From Nitrobacter winogradskyi Nb-255 (lineage in GTDB: Bacteria > Pseudomonadota > Alphaproteobacteria > Rhizobiales > Xanthobacteraceae), in the NCBI RefSeq assembly GCF_000012725.1, contig NC_007406.1, positions 2,198,001-2,262,000 on the forward strand: 64,000 nucleotides of DNA, written 5' to 3'. Positions 18,919-29,695 of the stretch are shown here, piece by piece. Below the pieces are notes generated by a model, which did not search any database, was not told the origin of the DNA, and worked only from the letters and a program-made list of their open reading frames with translations. The position numbers were made by a program, and so were the translations under genes. Numbering within the stretch: position 1 is the first letter of the stretch; the number at the start of each line of letters is the position of its first letter.

Positions 18919-19503
18919 CTACGCTCCGAAGACGGGAACGCCGAGGACGAAAGGATGGAAAAGAGCGCCGATCGCGACATAGACGACGACGCCGACGACG
19001 ATCGCGATCACGTCGTTGCGAACCCCGCCGACCGGAATCGGCAGGCCACCCGGATCCGAGCGGTGCTTAAGCGAGATACGGTCGATAACCGCCCACGCCA
19101 GGATCGATCCGAACAGGATGATCGAGCCGAGGTCGCCGTTGGCGAGCAGATGCGCCGTCGCCCACAGCTTGATCCCCGCCAGCATCGGATGCTTCAGCTT
19201 CGCATAGATGCGGCCGCGGATATAGGACGCGACCACAAGAATGATGGATGGCAGGATCAGCGCTTCGGCGATATGCTTCATCACGCGCGGCGGATACCAG
19301 ACGTCGATCACGCCGGTGGCGCGATAACTCAGAAATCCCCAAAGGGTCAGCGCGACGCCAACCGCCGATATCAGCGAGAACCCGATCTTGTACGGCCCTT
19401 CGCCATAGGACGAGATCAGCCGCGCGCGAAACTCGCGCCGTGTCACGACGAGATGCACGCCGAGGGACAGAACAAGGCCAGCAATCATCACCAATAGTCC
19501 CAT
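18919..19503 (-). CDS. NnrU-family membrane protein
   Basis: 194 aa integral membrane protein with about five hydrophobic segments ([39 protein letters not shown]; and three more). NnrU proteins were named from nitrite/nitric oxide respiration clusters; their molecular job is not established. Typical family segments are [13 protein letters not shown] and [19 protein letters not shown]. Start at 19503 has a strong site (CAGGAGGATAAG). It is coupled to panB, a pairing without clear logic. Confidence 0.82.
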   Translation of the reverse strand: MGLLVMIAGLVLSLGVHLVVTRREFRARLISSYGEGPYKIGFSLISAVGVALTLWGFLSYRATGVIDVWYPPRVMKHIAEALILPSIILVVASYIRGRIYAKLKHPMLAGIKLWATAHLLANGDLGSIILFGSILAWAVIDRISLKHRSDPGGLPIPVGGVRNDVIAIVVGVVVYVAIGALFHPFVLGVPVFGA

Positions 19504-19687
19504 CTTATCCTCCTGTGTGCACTGGCCCCCGATTAACACCCTTGACGAGTTTCAGGCAACACGGCGCGGGAACGCAAGCAAACATGTTTTTGTCGCAACA
19601 ACACCCCGCAATCACCTTGAATGACTGGGAACGCGGGCGTTCGATCGCGGTTATCGCCGCTCCACCAACCAGATGGAGCATACGCAA

Positions 19688-19993
19688 ATGAACCTCAGAC
19701 TTCTCGCCGCCACCGCTGCCGTCACGGCCTTCGGAATTGCGGGAGCCCAGGCTCAGCAGCCCTCGCCTTACGGCCAGACCCAGACGCAGCAGAACGACAG
19801 CGTCCGTGGCAGCGCGGGAGCGTCCGGATCGCCGCATACCCAGAAAGTTCATCCGAGAGGATCGGCTAAAGGCACGGTCGGCGCGGCTCCAGGGCGTGGC
19901 AACGTCGACGCAGGCGCCGCCGGATCGATGGATGCAGCACCGCCGCCGGCAGGCATCAACGGCGCTCCCCGCCCCGGCGGCCCGATGCGCTAA
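19688..19993 (+). CDS. Small exported Gly/Ala-rich protein
   Basis: 101 aa. Signal peptide MNLRLLAATAAVTAFGIAGA, cleaved after AQA, then a Gly/Ala/Pro/Gln-rich mature part of low complexity ending NGAPRPGGPMR. No known domain. It has its own strong terminator at 20008-20036, so it is a single-gene unit. Start 19688 is chosen at the signal peptide rather than the ATG at 19673. Confidence 0.7.
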   Translation: MNLRLLAATAAVTAFGIAGAQAQQPSPYGQTQTQQNDSVRGSAGASGSPHTQKVHPRGSAKGTVGAAPGRGNVDAGAAGSMDAAPPPAGINGAPRPGGPMR

Positions 19994-20007
19994 CCCTTCA
20001 CTTTTCA

Positions 20008-20036
20008 AAAACGGCCGGTCCCGCACCGGCCGTTTT
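20008..20036. terminator. Bidirectional rho-independent terminator
   Basis: Perfect 12-bp stem AAAACGGCCGGT / ACCGGCCGTTTT with a five-base loop. It lies between the convergent small exported gene and prfC, with T runs on both strands, so it can serve both. Confidence 0.85.
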
Positions 20037-20048
20037 CGTCAGGTGAAA

Positions 20049-21668
<1,620 letters not shown>

Positions 21669-21778
21669 CAGCGAGCGTGTGGCAGGGAAAATCGGCCGGA
21701 TCAAGGGGATTTGCATCCTCCGCCCGGAGCGCGGCCGGATGCTTGCCGGACGCTCCCTCTCGCCCCATATCAGGGTCG

Positions 21779-21846
21779 CGGAAGGACGACCTTTCGTATC
21801 CCACACAACCACGCGCGGGGACGGCCCTGCCTCATGTCTTGGGAGG
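21779..21846 (+). promoter_or_regulatory. Guanidine-II (mini-ykkC) riboswitch
   Basis: Two short hairpins, each with an ACGR loop, are seen: CGGAAGG-ACGA-CCTTTCG (21779-21796) and GCGGGG-ACGG-CCCTGC (21815-21830), separated by 18 bases. They are followed by a GGGAGG ribosome-binding site at 21841-21846 and the sugE ATG at 21852. Two ACGR hairpins before a sugE start is the defining layout of the guanidine-II class, which frees the ribosome-binding site when guanidinium is bound. The downstream gene is broken, so the switch now has no intact target. Confidence 0.85.
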
Positions 21847-22008
21847 ACCGCATGGCCTGGCTTTTATTGTTCGCCGCCGGGGTGATGGAAATCGGCTGGG
21901 CGATCGGCCTCAAATACACCGACGGGTTTACGCGGCTGGTGCCGTCCATGCTGACATTGGCGGCCATGGCGATCAGCCTTGGTTTGCTCGGACTAGAGCA
22001 TGATGAGT

Positions 22009-22650
22009 TTAGATTTGGTTGTATCCTGCATTGACGAAGTAGTTGGCGCATTCAGCCGGTGCAACGGTTTCGAGGATCGGAGCGATAGCATTGTAGACGG
22101 CCTCGGTGGTCCGCTGCGCGGCTTTGCGTAGCCAGTGTTTGAACTTGGCAAAGAACTGCTCGATCGGGTTCAGATCAGGCGAGTATTTCGGCAGGTAGAA
22201 GAGCCGGGCACCGGCGGCACGGATGACGCGACGCACGGCGCTGGCCTTGTGCGAGCCGAGGTTGTCCATAATGACGATGTCGCCGTGCCGCAGGGTCGGG
22301 ACCAGAACCTTCTCGATGTAGAGAAGGAAGGCTTCGCCGTTGATCGGCCCCTCGATGAACCACGGCGCGGTGATGCGATCGTGGCGCAGAGCGGCCATAA
22401 AGGTCATGGTCTGCCAGCGGCCATGCGGCACCTTGGCTCTGATGCGTTGACCGCGCGGCGCCCAGCCCCGCAGCGGCGCCATATTGGTTTTGGTCCAGGT
22501 CTCATCGATGAACACCAGCCGAGTGGGATCAATCCGATCTCGATACTTGGTCCATTGCGCTCGCCGACGGGCGACATCGGGACGATCCTGCTCTGCAGCA
22601 ATCAGCGTCTTTTTTTGTAACTGAGCTTCACAGCGTGAACGAACTCCCAC
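22009..22650 (-). CDS. IS630 transposase, catalytic part (orf2)
   Basis: The DDE half: VFIDETWTKTNM (first Asp), IMDNLGSHKA (second Asp) and SPDLNPIEQFFAKFKHWLRK (Glu). It lacks its own plausible start; expression most likely depends on -1 frameshifting at the A7G run in orf1, giving a fusion transposase of about 330 aa. The shown start is the open-frame limit, not a real initiation site. Confidence 0.85.
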   Translation of the reverse strand: MGVRSRCEAQLQKKTLIAAEQDRPDVARRRAQWTKYRDRIDPTRLVFIDETWTKTNMAPLRGWAPRGQRIRAKVPHGRWQTMTFMAALRHDRITAPWFIEGPINGEAFLLYIEKVLVPTLRHGDIVIMDNLGSHKASAVRRVIRAAGARLFYLPKYSPDLNPIEQFFAKFKHWLRKAAQRTTEAVYNAIAPILETVAPAECANYFVNAGYNQI

Positions 22651-22952
22651 ATCGTGCGGTAATCGACCTTAAGGCCACGCTCGGCAAGTTCGGCCACCAG
22701 CCCGCGCACGGTAAAGTCCTTTCGGCACCGTTGCAGCAGCCATTCGCGGTGCGGCCCCGCAATCTTCTTTGGCCTATAGCCGCCGATCTGGCTTGGCGCG
22801 ACGCTGCCGGTCTCGTGGAAGCGTTGTACCCAGTTGATCGCCGTGCTGATGCCCACCCCAAACTGGGCCGCAGCCTGATGCCGCGACAGGCCGCCTTTAA
22901 CGACAGCACGCACTACCCGCTCACGAAGGTCGTTCGAATAGGCTCGTCCCAT
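22602..22952 (-). CDS. IS630 transposase, DNA-binding part (orf1)
   Basis: 116 aa. Helix-turn-helix half: MGRAYSNDLRERVVRAVVKG, SRHQAAAQFGVGISTAINWV, and a second winged region ending VKLSYKKRR. It stops just after the A7G run; a -1 slip there continues in the orf2 frame as KKTLIAAEQDRPD. Start ATG is 27 bases inside the putative leader of the element. Confidence 0.88.
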   Translation of the reverse strand: MGRAYSNDLRERVVRAVVKGGLSRHQAAAQFGVGISTAINWVQRFHETGSVAPSQIGGYRPKKIAGPHREWLLQRCRKDFTVRGLVAELAERGLKVDYRTMWEFVHAVKLSYKKRR

Positions 22953-23207
22953 CCATGCTGGCCTCCTTCCCAGTCAGCATGTTGAATCAGATGAATTCTG
23001 ATTTGGGAATCTCAATCGATTCAAAATAAACCCATCCCGCTCTAGCGCTCAAGACGCTTCCGATCGGCACCGCCTACGCGGTCTGGACCGGCATCGGCGC
23101 GGTCGGAACCGCGATCCTCGGCATCATGCTGTTCGACGACCCGGCGACGCTGGCGCGGCTGGCCTGCATCGGCCTCATCGTCGCCGGCATCGCCGGGCTG
23201 AAGCTCG

Positions 23208-24212
23208 TTACCTGACGAACGCCACCGCCCAGTAGGCCAGCGCGGCGACGATCGCCGATGCGGGGATGGTGATGACCCACGCATAGACGATGGAACTCGC
23301 AACGTTCCAGCGCACCGCCGACAATCGCCGCGCCGCGCCAACGCCGACGATGGAGCCGGTGATGGTGTGGGTCGTCGATACCGGAACGCCGAGAAACGTC
23401 GCCATGAACAGCGTCGCCGCGCCGCCGGTCTCCGCGCAGAAGCCCTGCATCGGCGTCAGCTTGGTGATGCGCAGCCCCATTGTCCGCACGATCCGCCAGC
23501 CGCCCATCAGCGTGCCCAGCGCCATCGCGGCCTGGCAGGACAGCACCACCCAGAACGGCACGCTGAACTCGCTGCCGAGGTAACCTTGCGAGAACAGCAG
23601 CACGGCGATGATGCCCATGGTCTTCTGCGCATCGTTGCCGCCATGACCCAGCGAATAAAGCGAGGCTGAAAAGAACTGCAAAATCCGGAATGCGCGATCG
23701 ACCGCGAACGGCGTCGAACGGACCGACAGCCATGAGACGATCGCGACCAACACGAGCGCCAGAAGAAAACCGACCACCGGCGACAATACGATCGCCAGCA
23801 GCGCCTTCGACAGACCACCCCAGACCGCCGCCGAAAGACCCGCCTTGGCGACGCCGCCGCCGACCAGACCGCCGATCAGCGCGTGTGAACTGCTCGACGG
23901 AATCCCCAGCCCCCACGTCACCAGATTCCACACGATGGCGCCCACCAGCGCCGCGAAGATCACCTGCGCATCGATCACGTTCGGATCTATGATCCCGGTG
24001 CCGATGGTATTGGCGACGTGCAGCCCGAATACCAGGAACGCGATGAAATTAAAGAACGCCGCCCAGACCACCGCGTATTGCGGCCGCAGCACACGGGTCG
24101 AGACGATGGTCGCGATCGAATTCGCGGCGTCGTGCAACCCGTTGAGGAAATCGAACAGCAGCGCGACGGCGATCAGGCCGACGAGGACCGGAAGAGCAAG
24201 CATGGCGTCCAC
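23208..24212 (-). CDS. pit: PiT-family inorganic phosphate transporter
   Basis: 334 aa with about nine membrane segments. Cation-coupled low-affinity phosphate uptake. Both family signatures with the paired Asp are seen: [20 protein letters not shown] near residue 25 and [17 protein letters not shown] near residue 205; [16 protein letters not shown] and [14 protein letters not shown] are the repeated SSSSH/STTHT elements. The gene starts 14 bases after the DUF47 gene, a standard PiT partner. Its stop overlaps the stop of the convergent sugE pseudogene. Confidence 0.95.
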   Translation of the reverse strand: MDAMLALPVLVGLIAVALLFDFLNGLHDAANSIATIVSTRVLRPQYAVVWAAFFNFIAFLVFGLHVANTIGTGIIDPNVIDAQVIFAALVGAIVWNLVTWGLGIPSSSSHALIGGLVGGGVAKAGLSAAVWGGLSKALLAIVLSPVVGFLLALVLVAIVSWLSVRSTPFAVDRAFRILQFFSASLYSLGHGGNDAQKTMGIIAVLLFSQGYLGSEFSVPFWVVLSCQAAMALGTLMGGWRIVRTMGLRITKLTPMQGFCAETGGAATLFMATFLGVPVSTTHTITGSIVGVGAARRLSAVRWNVASSIVYAWVITIPASAIVAALAYWAVAFVR

Positions 24213-24226
24213 GGCGCGGTCCTGCC

Positions 24227-24874
24227 CTATACCTGCTCGATGACGATGCTGCTGATCTCGTTGGCGACGTCGTCGAAGCGATCGGCGACCTTCTCCAGGT
24301 GATCATAGATCTCGGCGCCGACGATGAAGTCCATGGCATTGGCGTTGCGGTGCTTCAGGAAAAGCTCCTTCAGGCCGATATCATGCAGATCATCGACACG
24401 GCCTTCCAGCTTGCCCAATTCCTCGGTGATCGCCATCAGCATGGCGACGTTGTTGCTGATCGACTCCAGCAGCGGCAGCGCGCGATGGACCAGATTGGCG
24501 CATTCCACGATCAGCGAGCCTATCTCGCGCATCGGCGGCTCGAAGCTGCGCACCTCGAACAGCACCACGGCCTTCGCCGTCTGCTGCATCTGGTCGATGG
24601 CGTCATCCATCGAAGTGATGAGATTCTTGATGTCGACGCGGTCGAACGGCGTGATGAAGGTGCGCCGGACCGCTGTCAGCACTTCGCGCGTGATGCCGTC
24701 CGCATCGTTCTCGAGCTGGCTGACCCGCTGGCAGAAAACCGGTGTTTCTTCGCCACCCTTCAGCATTCCCTGAAGCGCTTCCGCCCCCAGCATGACCGTC
24801 TGCGAATGGCGGGAAAACAGATGAAAGAAGCGTTCCTCTTTCGGCAGAAAGAACCGGAACAAGCGCAGCAGCAT
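24227..24874 (-). CDS. DUF47 (PhoU-like) PiT accessory protein
   Basis: 215 aa all-helical PhoU-like protein. It begins MLLRLFRFFLPKEERFFHLF and carries the metal-ligand helices EVRSFEPPMREIGSLI and DDLHDIGLKELFLKHRNANA. DUF47 proteins are encoded beside Pit transporters and are thought to modulate them. The ATG at 24874 is preferred; a GTG at 24886 would add four residues. Confidence 0.9.
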   Translation of the reverse strand: MLLRLFRFFLPKEERFFHLFSRHSQTVMLGAEALQGMLKGGEETPVFCQRVSQLENDADGITREVLTAVRRTFITPFDRVDIKNLITSMDDAIDQMQQTAKAVVLFEVRSFEPPMREIGSLIVECANLVHRALPLLESISNNVAMLMAITEELGKLEGRVDDLHDIGLKELFLKHRNANAMDFIVGAEIYDHLEKVADRFDDVANEISSIVIEQV

Positions 24875-25071
24875 CACAGTATCCACTTTGCAGACAAGAA
24901 CCGGCCGCCAGTCCGGATCACGAGGATGTCATAAACCATTTCCCGCAAAGGTGGGCAATCAGCATCGCAACCGGCGGAATCATCCACCGGTTTGTCGGCC
25001 TCTGCCGATCGAGGGATTGACAGCGCTCGCTTGAATATCCGGACAACGCAACAGAATCAATCGAGGCGGCG

Positions 25072-25437
25072 CTATCGCTTTACCTTCAGCGGCCGAAGCT
25101 GCTCTTCATAGATATCCGGCTTGAATCCGACGAGCAGCTTGTCGCCGGCCTCAAGCACCGGCCGTTTGATCATCGAGGGCTGCTCCATCATCAGGGCCAA
25201 TGCGCGCGCTTCCGTCAATCCCGCCTTCTTTGCATCCGGCAATTTACGGAATGTGGTGCCGGCGCGGTTGAGCAATGCTTCCCAGCCGAGCTTCGCGGCC
25301 CATCCCTTGAGCCGGACGCCATCAATGCCGGCGGTCTTGTAGTCGTGAAAGTCATAGGCGACGCCATGATCGTCGAGCCAGGCGCGCGCTTTCTTCATGG
25401 TGTCACAGTTCTTGATGCCGTAGATGGTGGTGGTCAC
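25072..25437 (-). CDS. ArsC/Spx-like reductase family protein
   Basis: 121 aa. It begins MTTTIYGIKNCDTMKKARAW from a GTG with a GGAG site about nine bases upstream. One Cys is in the arsenate-reductase position (GIKNCDTMKKA) and the fold-specific RTTFRKLPD-like segment is NRAGTTFRKLPDAKKAGL; IKRPVLE is the conserved RP motif. This is the YffB-like subgroup, whose physiological substrate is unclear; arsenate reduction is not shown. Divergent from the copper-related gene with about 50 bases between. Confidence 0.88.
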   Translation of the reverse strand: MTTTIYGIKNCDTMKKARAWLDDHGVAYDFHDYKTAGIDGVRLKGWAAKLGWEALLNRAGTTFRKLPDAKKAGLTEARALALMMEQPSMIKRPVLEAGDKLLVGFKPDIYEEQLRPLKVKR

Positions 25438-25489
25438 GCAAGGCTCTCCGGAGATTGCTGTCGTGAAGTGAATGTATAAGGAGATTTCA

Positions 25490-25936
25490 GTGCCGACGAA
25501 ACTGTTTGCCGCGCTCATCATCCTTTGGAGCCTTGCCGGATCAGCGGCCGCGGGGCCTGACGAGAACGCCGTGCGCGATCTGCTCCATTCGACCTTCGAC
25601 AAGCCGGAAGCAAAGCTGGACGTCGCGCCCGTGGTCGCCGTGTCGGGCTACGCCATTGCGGGCTGGACGCAGGGCGAGACAGGCGGGCGCGCCCTGCTCC
25701 GAAACCGGAACGGGCGCTGGGCCATCATCCTCTGCGCCGGAGACGAAATCAGGAACGCCGAAGCTCTGCGGCAGGCCGGCATTGCTCCCGACGTCGCAAA
25801 CGCGCTCGCTCAGGCGCTGGCGAAAGCCGAGCAAACGGTGCCTGCCGACCGGCTTGCGATGTTTGCGCGGTTCGAGGGGCTGGTGCGAATGGACGAAGCG
25901 GGCAACCATCCCCCCGTCCATGATCGGGCACACTGA
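25490..25936 (+). CDS. Exported copper-uptake-associated protein
   Basis: 148 aa from a GTG with a strong AAGGAGATTTCA site. Signal peptide (PTKLFAALIILWSLAGSAAA), then a domain with AVSGYAIAGWTQGETGGRAL, WAIILCAGDEIRN and a His-rich end GNHPPVHDRAH. I recognise the pattern of proteins annotated as copper uptake system-associated, which accompany periplasmic copper-handling genes; here it is alone, so the role is inferred from family only. The C-terminal His and Cys residues could bind metal. Confidence 0.72.
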   Translation: MPTKLFAALIILWSLAGSAAAGPDENAVRDLLHSTFDKPEAKLDVAPVVAVSGYAIAGWTQGETGGRALLRNRNGRWAIILCAGDEIRNAEALRQAGIAPDVANALAQALAKAEQTVPADRLAMFARFEGLVRMDEAGNHPPVHDRAH

Positions 25937-26073
25937 CGAGGAACGACCCTGCTCCCTCTCCGGGATCCGGCGGCCATGGGCCTTCACGGGTTGCACGCCG
26001 CAAATCGGCTGCTATACCGCAGCATCCCGCTTACCTGCGCTCGTTCGCAGGAGTGAGCCACAGGAGAGAGTGA

Positions 26074-28134
26074 ATGTCCGAAAACCAAGACCCCGCCGGA
26101 TTCCGGTACGGCCTCGCCAACCTGAAACCCGTCTCGCCCGCCGACAACGTCGTCCTCACCTTCCCCGACGGCGCGACACGCGAATTCCCGAAGAATACCA
26201 CCGGCCTGGAAATCGCCAAGGGGATCTCGCCGTCGCTGGCCAAGCGCACGGTGGCCATGGCGCTCGACGGCATCGTCAACGATCTCGCCGACCCGATCGA
26301 ACAGGACGCTACAATTGAATTCATCAGCCGCGACGACCCTCGCGCGCTGGAACTGATCCGCCATGACGCCGCGCATGTGCTGGCGGAAGCCGTGCAGACA
26401 TTGTGGCCGGGCACGCAGGTCACCATCGGCCCGGTGATCGAGAACGGCTTCTATTACGACTTCTTCCGCAACGAGCCGTTCTCGGTTGAGGATTTCGCCG
26501 CGATCGAGAAGAAGATGCGCGAGATCATCGCGCGCGACCAGCCCTTCACCAAGGATGTCTGGGACCGCGAGAAGACCAAGCAGGTGTTTCGCGACAAGGG
26601 CGAGGCCTTCAAGGTCGAACTCGTCGACGCCATCCCCGGCAACGAGCCGATCCGGATCTACTACCAGGGTGACTGGTTCGATCTCTGCCGCGGCCCGCAC
26701 ATGACCTCGACCGGCAAGATCGGCAACGCGTTCAAGCTGATGAAGGTGGCCGGCGCTTACTGGCGCGGCGACAGCAACAATCCGATGCTGACGCGCATCT
26801 ATGGCACCGCCTTCGCGAACCAGGCCGATCTCGACGCATACCTCAAGCAGATCGAGGAAGCCGAGAAGCGCGACCACCGAAAGCTCGGCCGCGAACTCGA
26901 CCTGTTCCACTTTCAGGAGGAAGGTCCGGGCGTGGTGTTCTGGCACGCCAAAGGCTGGACCATCTTCCAGGCCGTGATCGCCTACATGCGCCGGCGGCTC
27001 GCGGAAGATTATGACGAGGTCAACGCGCCGCAGATGCTCGACAAGTCGCTGTGGGAGACGTCGGGACATTGGGAATGGTATCGCGAGAACATGTTCGCCG
27101 CGCAGTCCGCCGGCGATGAAGCCGAGGACAAGCGCTGGTTCACAATCAAGCCGATGAACTGTCCAGGCCATGTGCAACTCTTCAAGCACGGACTCAAAAG
27201 CTACCGCGACCTGCCGCTGCGGCTCGCTGAATTCGGCGTCGTGCATCGCTACGAGCCGTCGGGCGCAATGCACGGCCTGATGCGGGTGCGCGGCTTCACC
27301 CAGGACGACGCGCATGTTTTCTGCACCGAGGAGCAGCTCGCCGACGAGTGCCTCAAGATCAACGAGCTGATCTTGTCGACCTATGCCGATTTCGGCTTCG
27401 ACGGTGAGCTGACGGTGAAGCTTTCGACGCGTCCCGAGAAGCGCGTGGGCTCGGACGCGGCGTGGGATCACGCCGAAGCGGTGATGGCGGATGTCCTCAA
27501 GCACATCGCGGCATCGAACAACCGCATCAGGACCGAGACCAATCCCGGCGAGGGTGCGTTCTACGGGCCGAAGTTCGAGTACGTCCTGCGCGATGCCATC
27601 GGCCGCGACTGGCAGTGCGGCACGACCCAGGTGGACTTCAACCTGCCGGAGCGGTTCGGCGCCTTCTACATCGACGCGGACGGCGGCAAGAAGGCGCCGG
27701 TGATGGTGCATCGCGCGATCTGCGGATCGATCGAGCGCTTCATCGGCATCCTGATCGAGCACTTCGCCGGCCACTTTCCGCTCTGGCTCGCGCCGGTGCA
27801 GGCGGTCGTCACCACCATTACGTCGGACGGCGATGAATACGCGAAAGTGGTCGCGTCCGCCGCGCGGCGCGCGGGGCTTCGCGTCGAACTGGACCTGCGC
27901 AACGAAAAGATCAACTACAAGGTGCGCGAGCACTCGCTGGCGAAGATCCCCGCCTTGCTCGTTGTCGGCAAAAAGGAGGCCGAGACCCAATCGGTGTCCA
28001 TCCGCCGGCTCGGCAGCGACGGCCAGAAAGTGACGCCGACCGGCGAGGCCATTGCCGCGCTTGTAGCGGAAGCCGTTCCGCCGGATATCCAACGCATCAA
28101 GACAGCGCCCCAGAGCCTTTCCGCTTCTGATTGA
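26074..28134 (+). CDS. thrS: Threonyl-tRNA synthetase
   Basis: 686 aa class II synthetase. Domains in order: an N-terminal TGS-like region, the HxxxH editing motif in [18 protein letters not shown] and its partner RGPH, then the class II core ([16 protein letters not shown]; motif 3 [13 protein letters not shown]) and the C-terminal anticodon-binding domain ([20 protein letters not shown]). An ACAGGAGAGAG site lies before the ATG. The last residues (SLSASD) and the TGA are encoded by a palindromic repeat that begins inside the gene. Confidence 0.97.
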   Translation: MSENQDPAGFRYGLANLKPVSPADNVVLTFPDGATREFPKNTTGLEIAKGISPSLAKRTVAMALDGIVNDLADPIEQDATIEFISRDDPRALELIRHDAAHVLAEAVQTLWPGTQVTIGPVIENGFYYDFFRNEPFSVEDFAAIEKKMREIIARDQPFTKDVWDREKTKQVFRDKGEAFKVELVDAIPGNEPIRIYYQGDWFDLCRGPHMTSTGKIGNAFKLMKVAGAYWRGDSNNPMLTRIYGTAFANQADLDAYLKQIEEAEKRDHRKLGRELDLFHFQEEGPGVVFWHAKGWTIFQAVIAYMRRRLAEDYDEVNAPQMLDKSLWETSGHWEWYRENMFAAQSAGDEAEDKRWFTIKPMNCPGHVQLFKHGLKSYRDLPLRLAEFGVVHRYEPSGAMHGLMRVRGFTQDDAHVFCTEEQLADECLKINELILSTYADFGFDGELTVKLSTRPEKRVGSDAAWDHAEAVMADVLKHIAASNNRIRTETNPGEGAFYGPKFEYVLRDAIGRDWQCGTTQVDFNLPERFGAFYIDADGGKKAPVMVHRAICGSIERFIGILIEHFAGHFPLWLAPVQAVVTTITSDGDEYAKVVASAARRAGLRVELDLRNEKINYKVREHSLAKIPALLVVGKKEAETQSVSIRRLGSDGQKVTPTGEAIAALVAEAVPPDIQRIKTAPQSLSASD

Positions 28135-28214
28135 ATCAGAAGCGGGGCTCTATAATATTGTTTTGACGCGTTTTCTTCGCGCGAACCGGTGTCCGCTTCG
28201 CTCGAAAACGCTAT
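28111..28214. repeat. Composite palindromic repeat overlapping thrS stop
   Basis: AGAGCCTTTCCGCTTCTGAT / ATCAGAAGCGGGGCTCTA palindrome, then a type-1 element (TTGACGCGTTTTCTTCGCGC..CTTCGCTCGAAAACGCTATA). The thrS stop TGA sits at the centre of the first palindrome. Confidence 0.85.
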
Positions 28215-28337
28215 AGAGCATGATCCCGACCCGAAGGACCGCGCCAGCGCAAAGTGGAAACCGTTTTTGGATAAGACATCCTCGATCAAACAAGTTCAGG
28301 CAGGAGTCTGATTCAACACAGTTGAACCTGACTCTGG
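28215..28337. repeat. Type-2 repeat plus TCAAC/GTTGA module
   Basis: TAGAGCATGATCCCGACCCG followed by AAAGTGGAAACCG and a worn right arm, then an AGTCTGATTCAACACAGTTG..GACTCT palindrome. Directly abuts the previous repeat. Covers most of the space between thrS and the nitroreductase gene. Confidence 0.75.
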
Positions 28338-28413
28338 CAGTTCGCAAGCAATCGCAATCGCGCCGCCTCTCATACGAACCGAGCAGACGGCGGCAAGTTC
28401 AACGAAAGCAGCC

Positions 28414-28977
28414 ATGTCCGAGATCATCGACTTTCTACGTACCCGCCGCTCGGTCAAGCCGCGCGAAATGAGCCAGCCAGCTCCCTCGCCTGAAGAGATC
28501 GAGACCATTCTCACCATCGGCGCGCGCGTTCCCGATCACGGCAAGATCGCGCCGTGGCGGTTCATCGTGTTCGAAGGCGACGGACGCGTCCGCGCCGGCG
28601 ACGTCATCGCCAGTGTCTACGCGCGCAAGAATCCATCGGCTCCACAGGAAGAGATCGAAATCGAAAAGCGCCAACTCATGGAGGCGCCGCTGGTGATCGG
28701 CGTGGTGAGTTGCATCAAGCCGCACCCGAAAGTGCCGTCGTGGGAACAGGTTCTGTCGGCGGGCGCAAGCGCCATGAACATCGTCACGGCGGTCACCGCG
28801 CTCGGCTATGGCGCAAACTGGCTGACAGGCTGGTTCGCCTACGATCGCGACATACTCGACGGCCTCGGTTTGAAGCCGGACGAAAGATTCGCGGGCTTTA
28901 TCCATATCGGCACGCCGACCAAACCCAGCAAGGACCGGCCTCGCCCCAACCTGTCGGATATCGTTTCGCGATTTTAA
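28414..28977 (+). CDS. Nitroreductase family protein (YdjA-like)
   Basis: 187 aa FMN-dependent oxidoreductase. The FMN-binding N-terminus RTRRSVKPREMSQPAPSPEE, the ARVPDHGKIAPWRFIV block and the helix SAGASAMNIVTAVTALGYGANWLTGW match the small homodimeric YdjA-type subgroup. Physiological substrate unknown; members reduce nitro compounds or quinones in vitro. Stand-alone gene between two repeats. Confidence 0.9.
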   Translation: MSEIIDFLRTRRSVKPREMSQPAPSPEEIETILTIGARVPDHGKIAPWRFIVFEGDGRVRAGDVIASVYARKNPSAPQEEIEIEKRQLMEAPLVIGVVSCIKPHPKVPSWEQVLSAGASAMNIVTAVTALGYGANWLTGWFAYDRDILDGLGLKPDERFAGFIHIGTPTKPSKDRPRPNLSDIVSRF

Positions 28978-29046
28978 AGCATGATCCGATAAAGTGAATC
29001 GGACCACGCTCTGGAGATTATGCTTCGCTCCAGAACGCTATAGAGC
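28978..29046. repeat. Type-2-related palindromic repeat
   Basis: AGCATGATCCGATAAAGTGAATCGGACCA.GCTCT followed by ATGCTTCGCTCCAGAACGCT. The first part matches the second module of the 12841 and 41418 copies; the second is a shortened type-1 end. Confidence 0.65.
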
Positions 29047-29074
29047 ACGACGGATTTGCATCAAATCAACGCGG

Positions 29075-29545
29075 CTACTCACCTTCCGATTTTCTCAGCG
29101 TCATTCCCCGCTCCTCGAGCCACAAGCGTATTTCCGAAGCCGTCACCGTGCCGACGCCGGGTTCGGACAACAGTTCCCCCCAGCTATAGGCCGAGGCGAT
29201 CTCGACGAGATGGCGGCTGCGCTTGGCGATTGTCCGGCCTCCGAGCGAGGCGTGGCGGCCATGAAGCAGCGCCTCGACGGCGCGACGCGGAAGGCTGCGA
29301 CGCAAAACGCTCTCCTTTGGTTTCGGACAGAACGCCAGGACGTCATATTCCTCGATATCGAGACGCACGGCGATCTCGCGAACGCCGAGCCCGACGGAAC
29401 GCAACACCGCCACCTCGTCGCGCAGCCAGCCGAGGAAGCGGCGGCGGTTGTAATCGCGTTGCCGCGGCGCCTGGCGCGACCGCGGCTTTGACGGCGGCGC
29501 GGCCGGCTGAACGGGAACATCGACATCCTTGACCAGCGTCAGCAT
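29075..29545 (-). CDS. Predicted DNA-binding protein with RpoA-CTD-like end
   Basis: 156 aa. After a basic Pro-rich N-terminus, residues 30-70 (RRRFLGWLRDEVAVLRSVGL, GVREIAVRLDIEEYDVLAFC) look like a helix-turn-helix. The last 45 residues (YSWGELLSEPGVGTVTASEI, RLWLEERGMTLRKSEGE) resemble the helix-hairpin-helix fold of the RNA polymerase alpha C-terminal domain. I do not recognise a named family; a transcription-related role is an inference. It is divergent from nothing and lies 150 bases before the tonB stop. Confidence 0.6.
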   Translation of the reverse strand: MLTLVKDVDVPVQPAAPPSKPRSRQAPRQRDYNRRRFLGWLRDEVAVLRSVGLGVREIAVRLDIEEYDVLAFCPKPKESVLRRSLPRRAVEALLHGRHASLGGRTIAKRSRHLVEIASAYSWGELLSEPGVGTVTASEIRLWLEERGMTLRKSEGE

Positions 29546-29695
29546 GGGCGATCTCCTTGTGTGCCGGATAAAGCGGCTTTCGATTTCGACTATCGCTACT
29601 TCACGAATCTCGCCACCCGCGCCAGCACGGCGCTGACGCCGTTGAGCGAGGTAGCGAACTCGTCGTCTGAGGGTTCGTTCGTGTGAAGGCTGACA

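Larger units (their letters stand above)
21996..23042 (-). mobile_element. IS630-family insertion sequence, copy 1
   Basis: 1047 bp bounded by TA on both sides (21994-21995 and 23043-23044), the target duplication of the IS630/Tc1-mariner group. Imperfect terminal inverted repeats: GAGCATGATGAGTTTA at one end, GAGCGGGATGGGTTTA at the other. It carries two overlapping transposase frames with an A7G slippery run between them. Appears identical to the copy at 49535-50581. Confidence 0.95.
21852..23215 (+). pseudogene. sugE: sugE/gdx guanidinium exporter split by IS630
   Basis: The 5' part (21852-21995) reads MAWLLLFAAGVMEIGWAIGL then KYTDGFTRLVPSMLTLAAM and LGLLGL; the 3' part (23045-23215) reads [20 protein letters not shown] to LKLVT. 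Joined at the TA target they make a complete SMR-family guanidinium/quaternary ammonium exporter of about 104 aa, with the membrane Glu at residue 13 and the Gdx signatures GLKYTDGF and [14 protein letters not shown]. The frame is intact on both sides, so the break is recent and due only to the insertion. The stop overlaps the convergent pit stop by eight bases. Confidence 0.93.

Noticed and set aside
25984-28092. 702-codon minus-strand frame
   Set aside because: Antisense of thrS; no recognisable domain, and thrS is certain.
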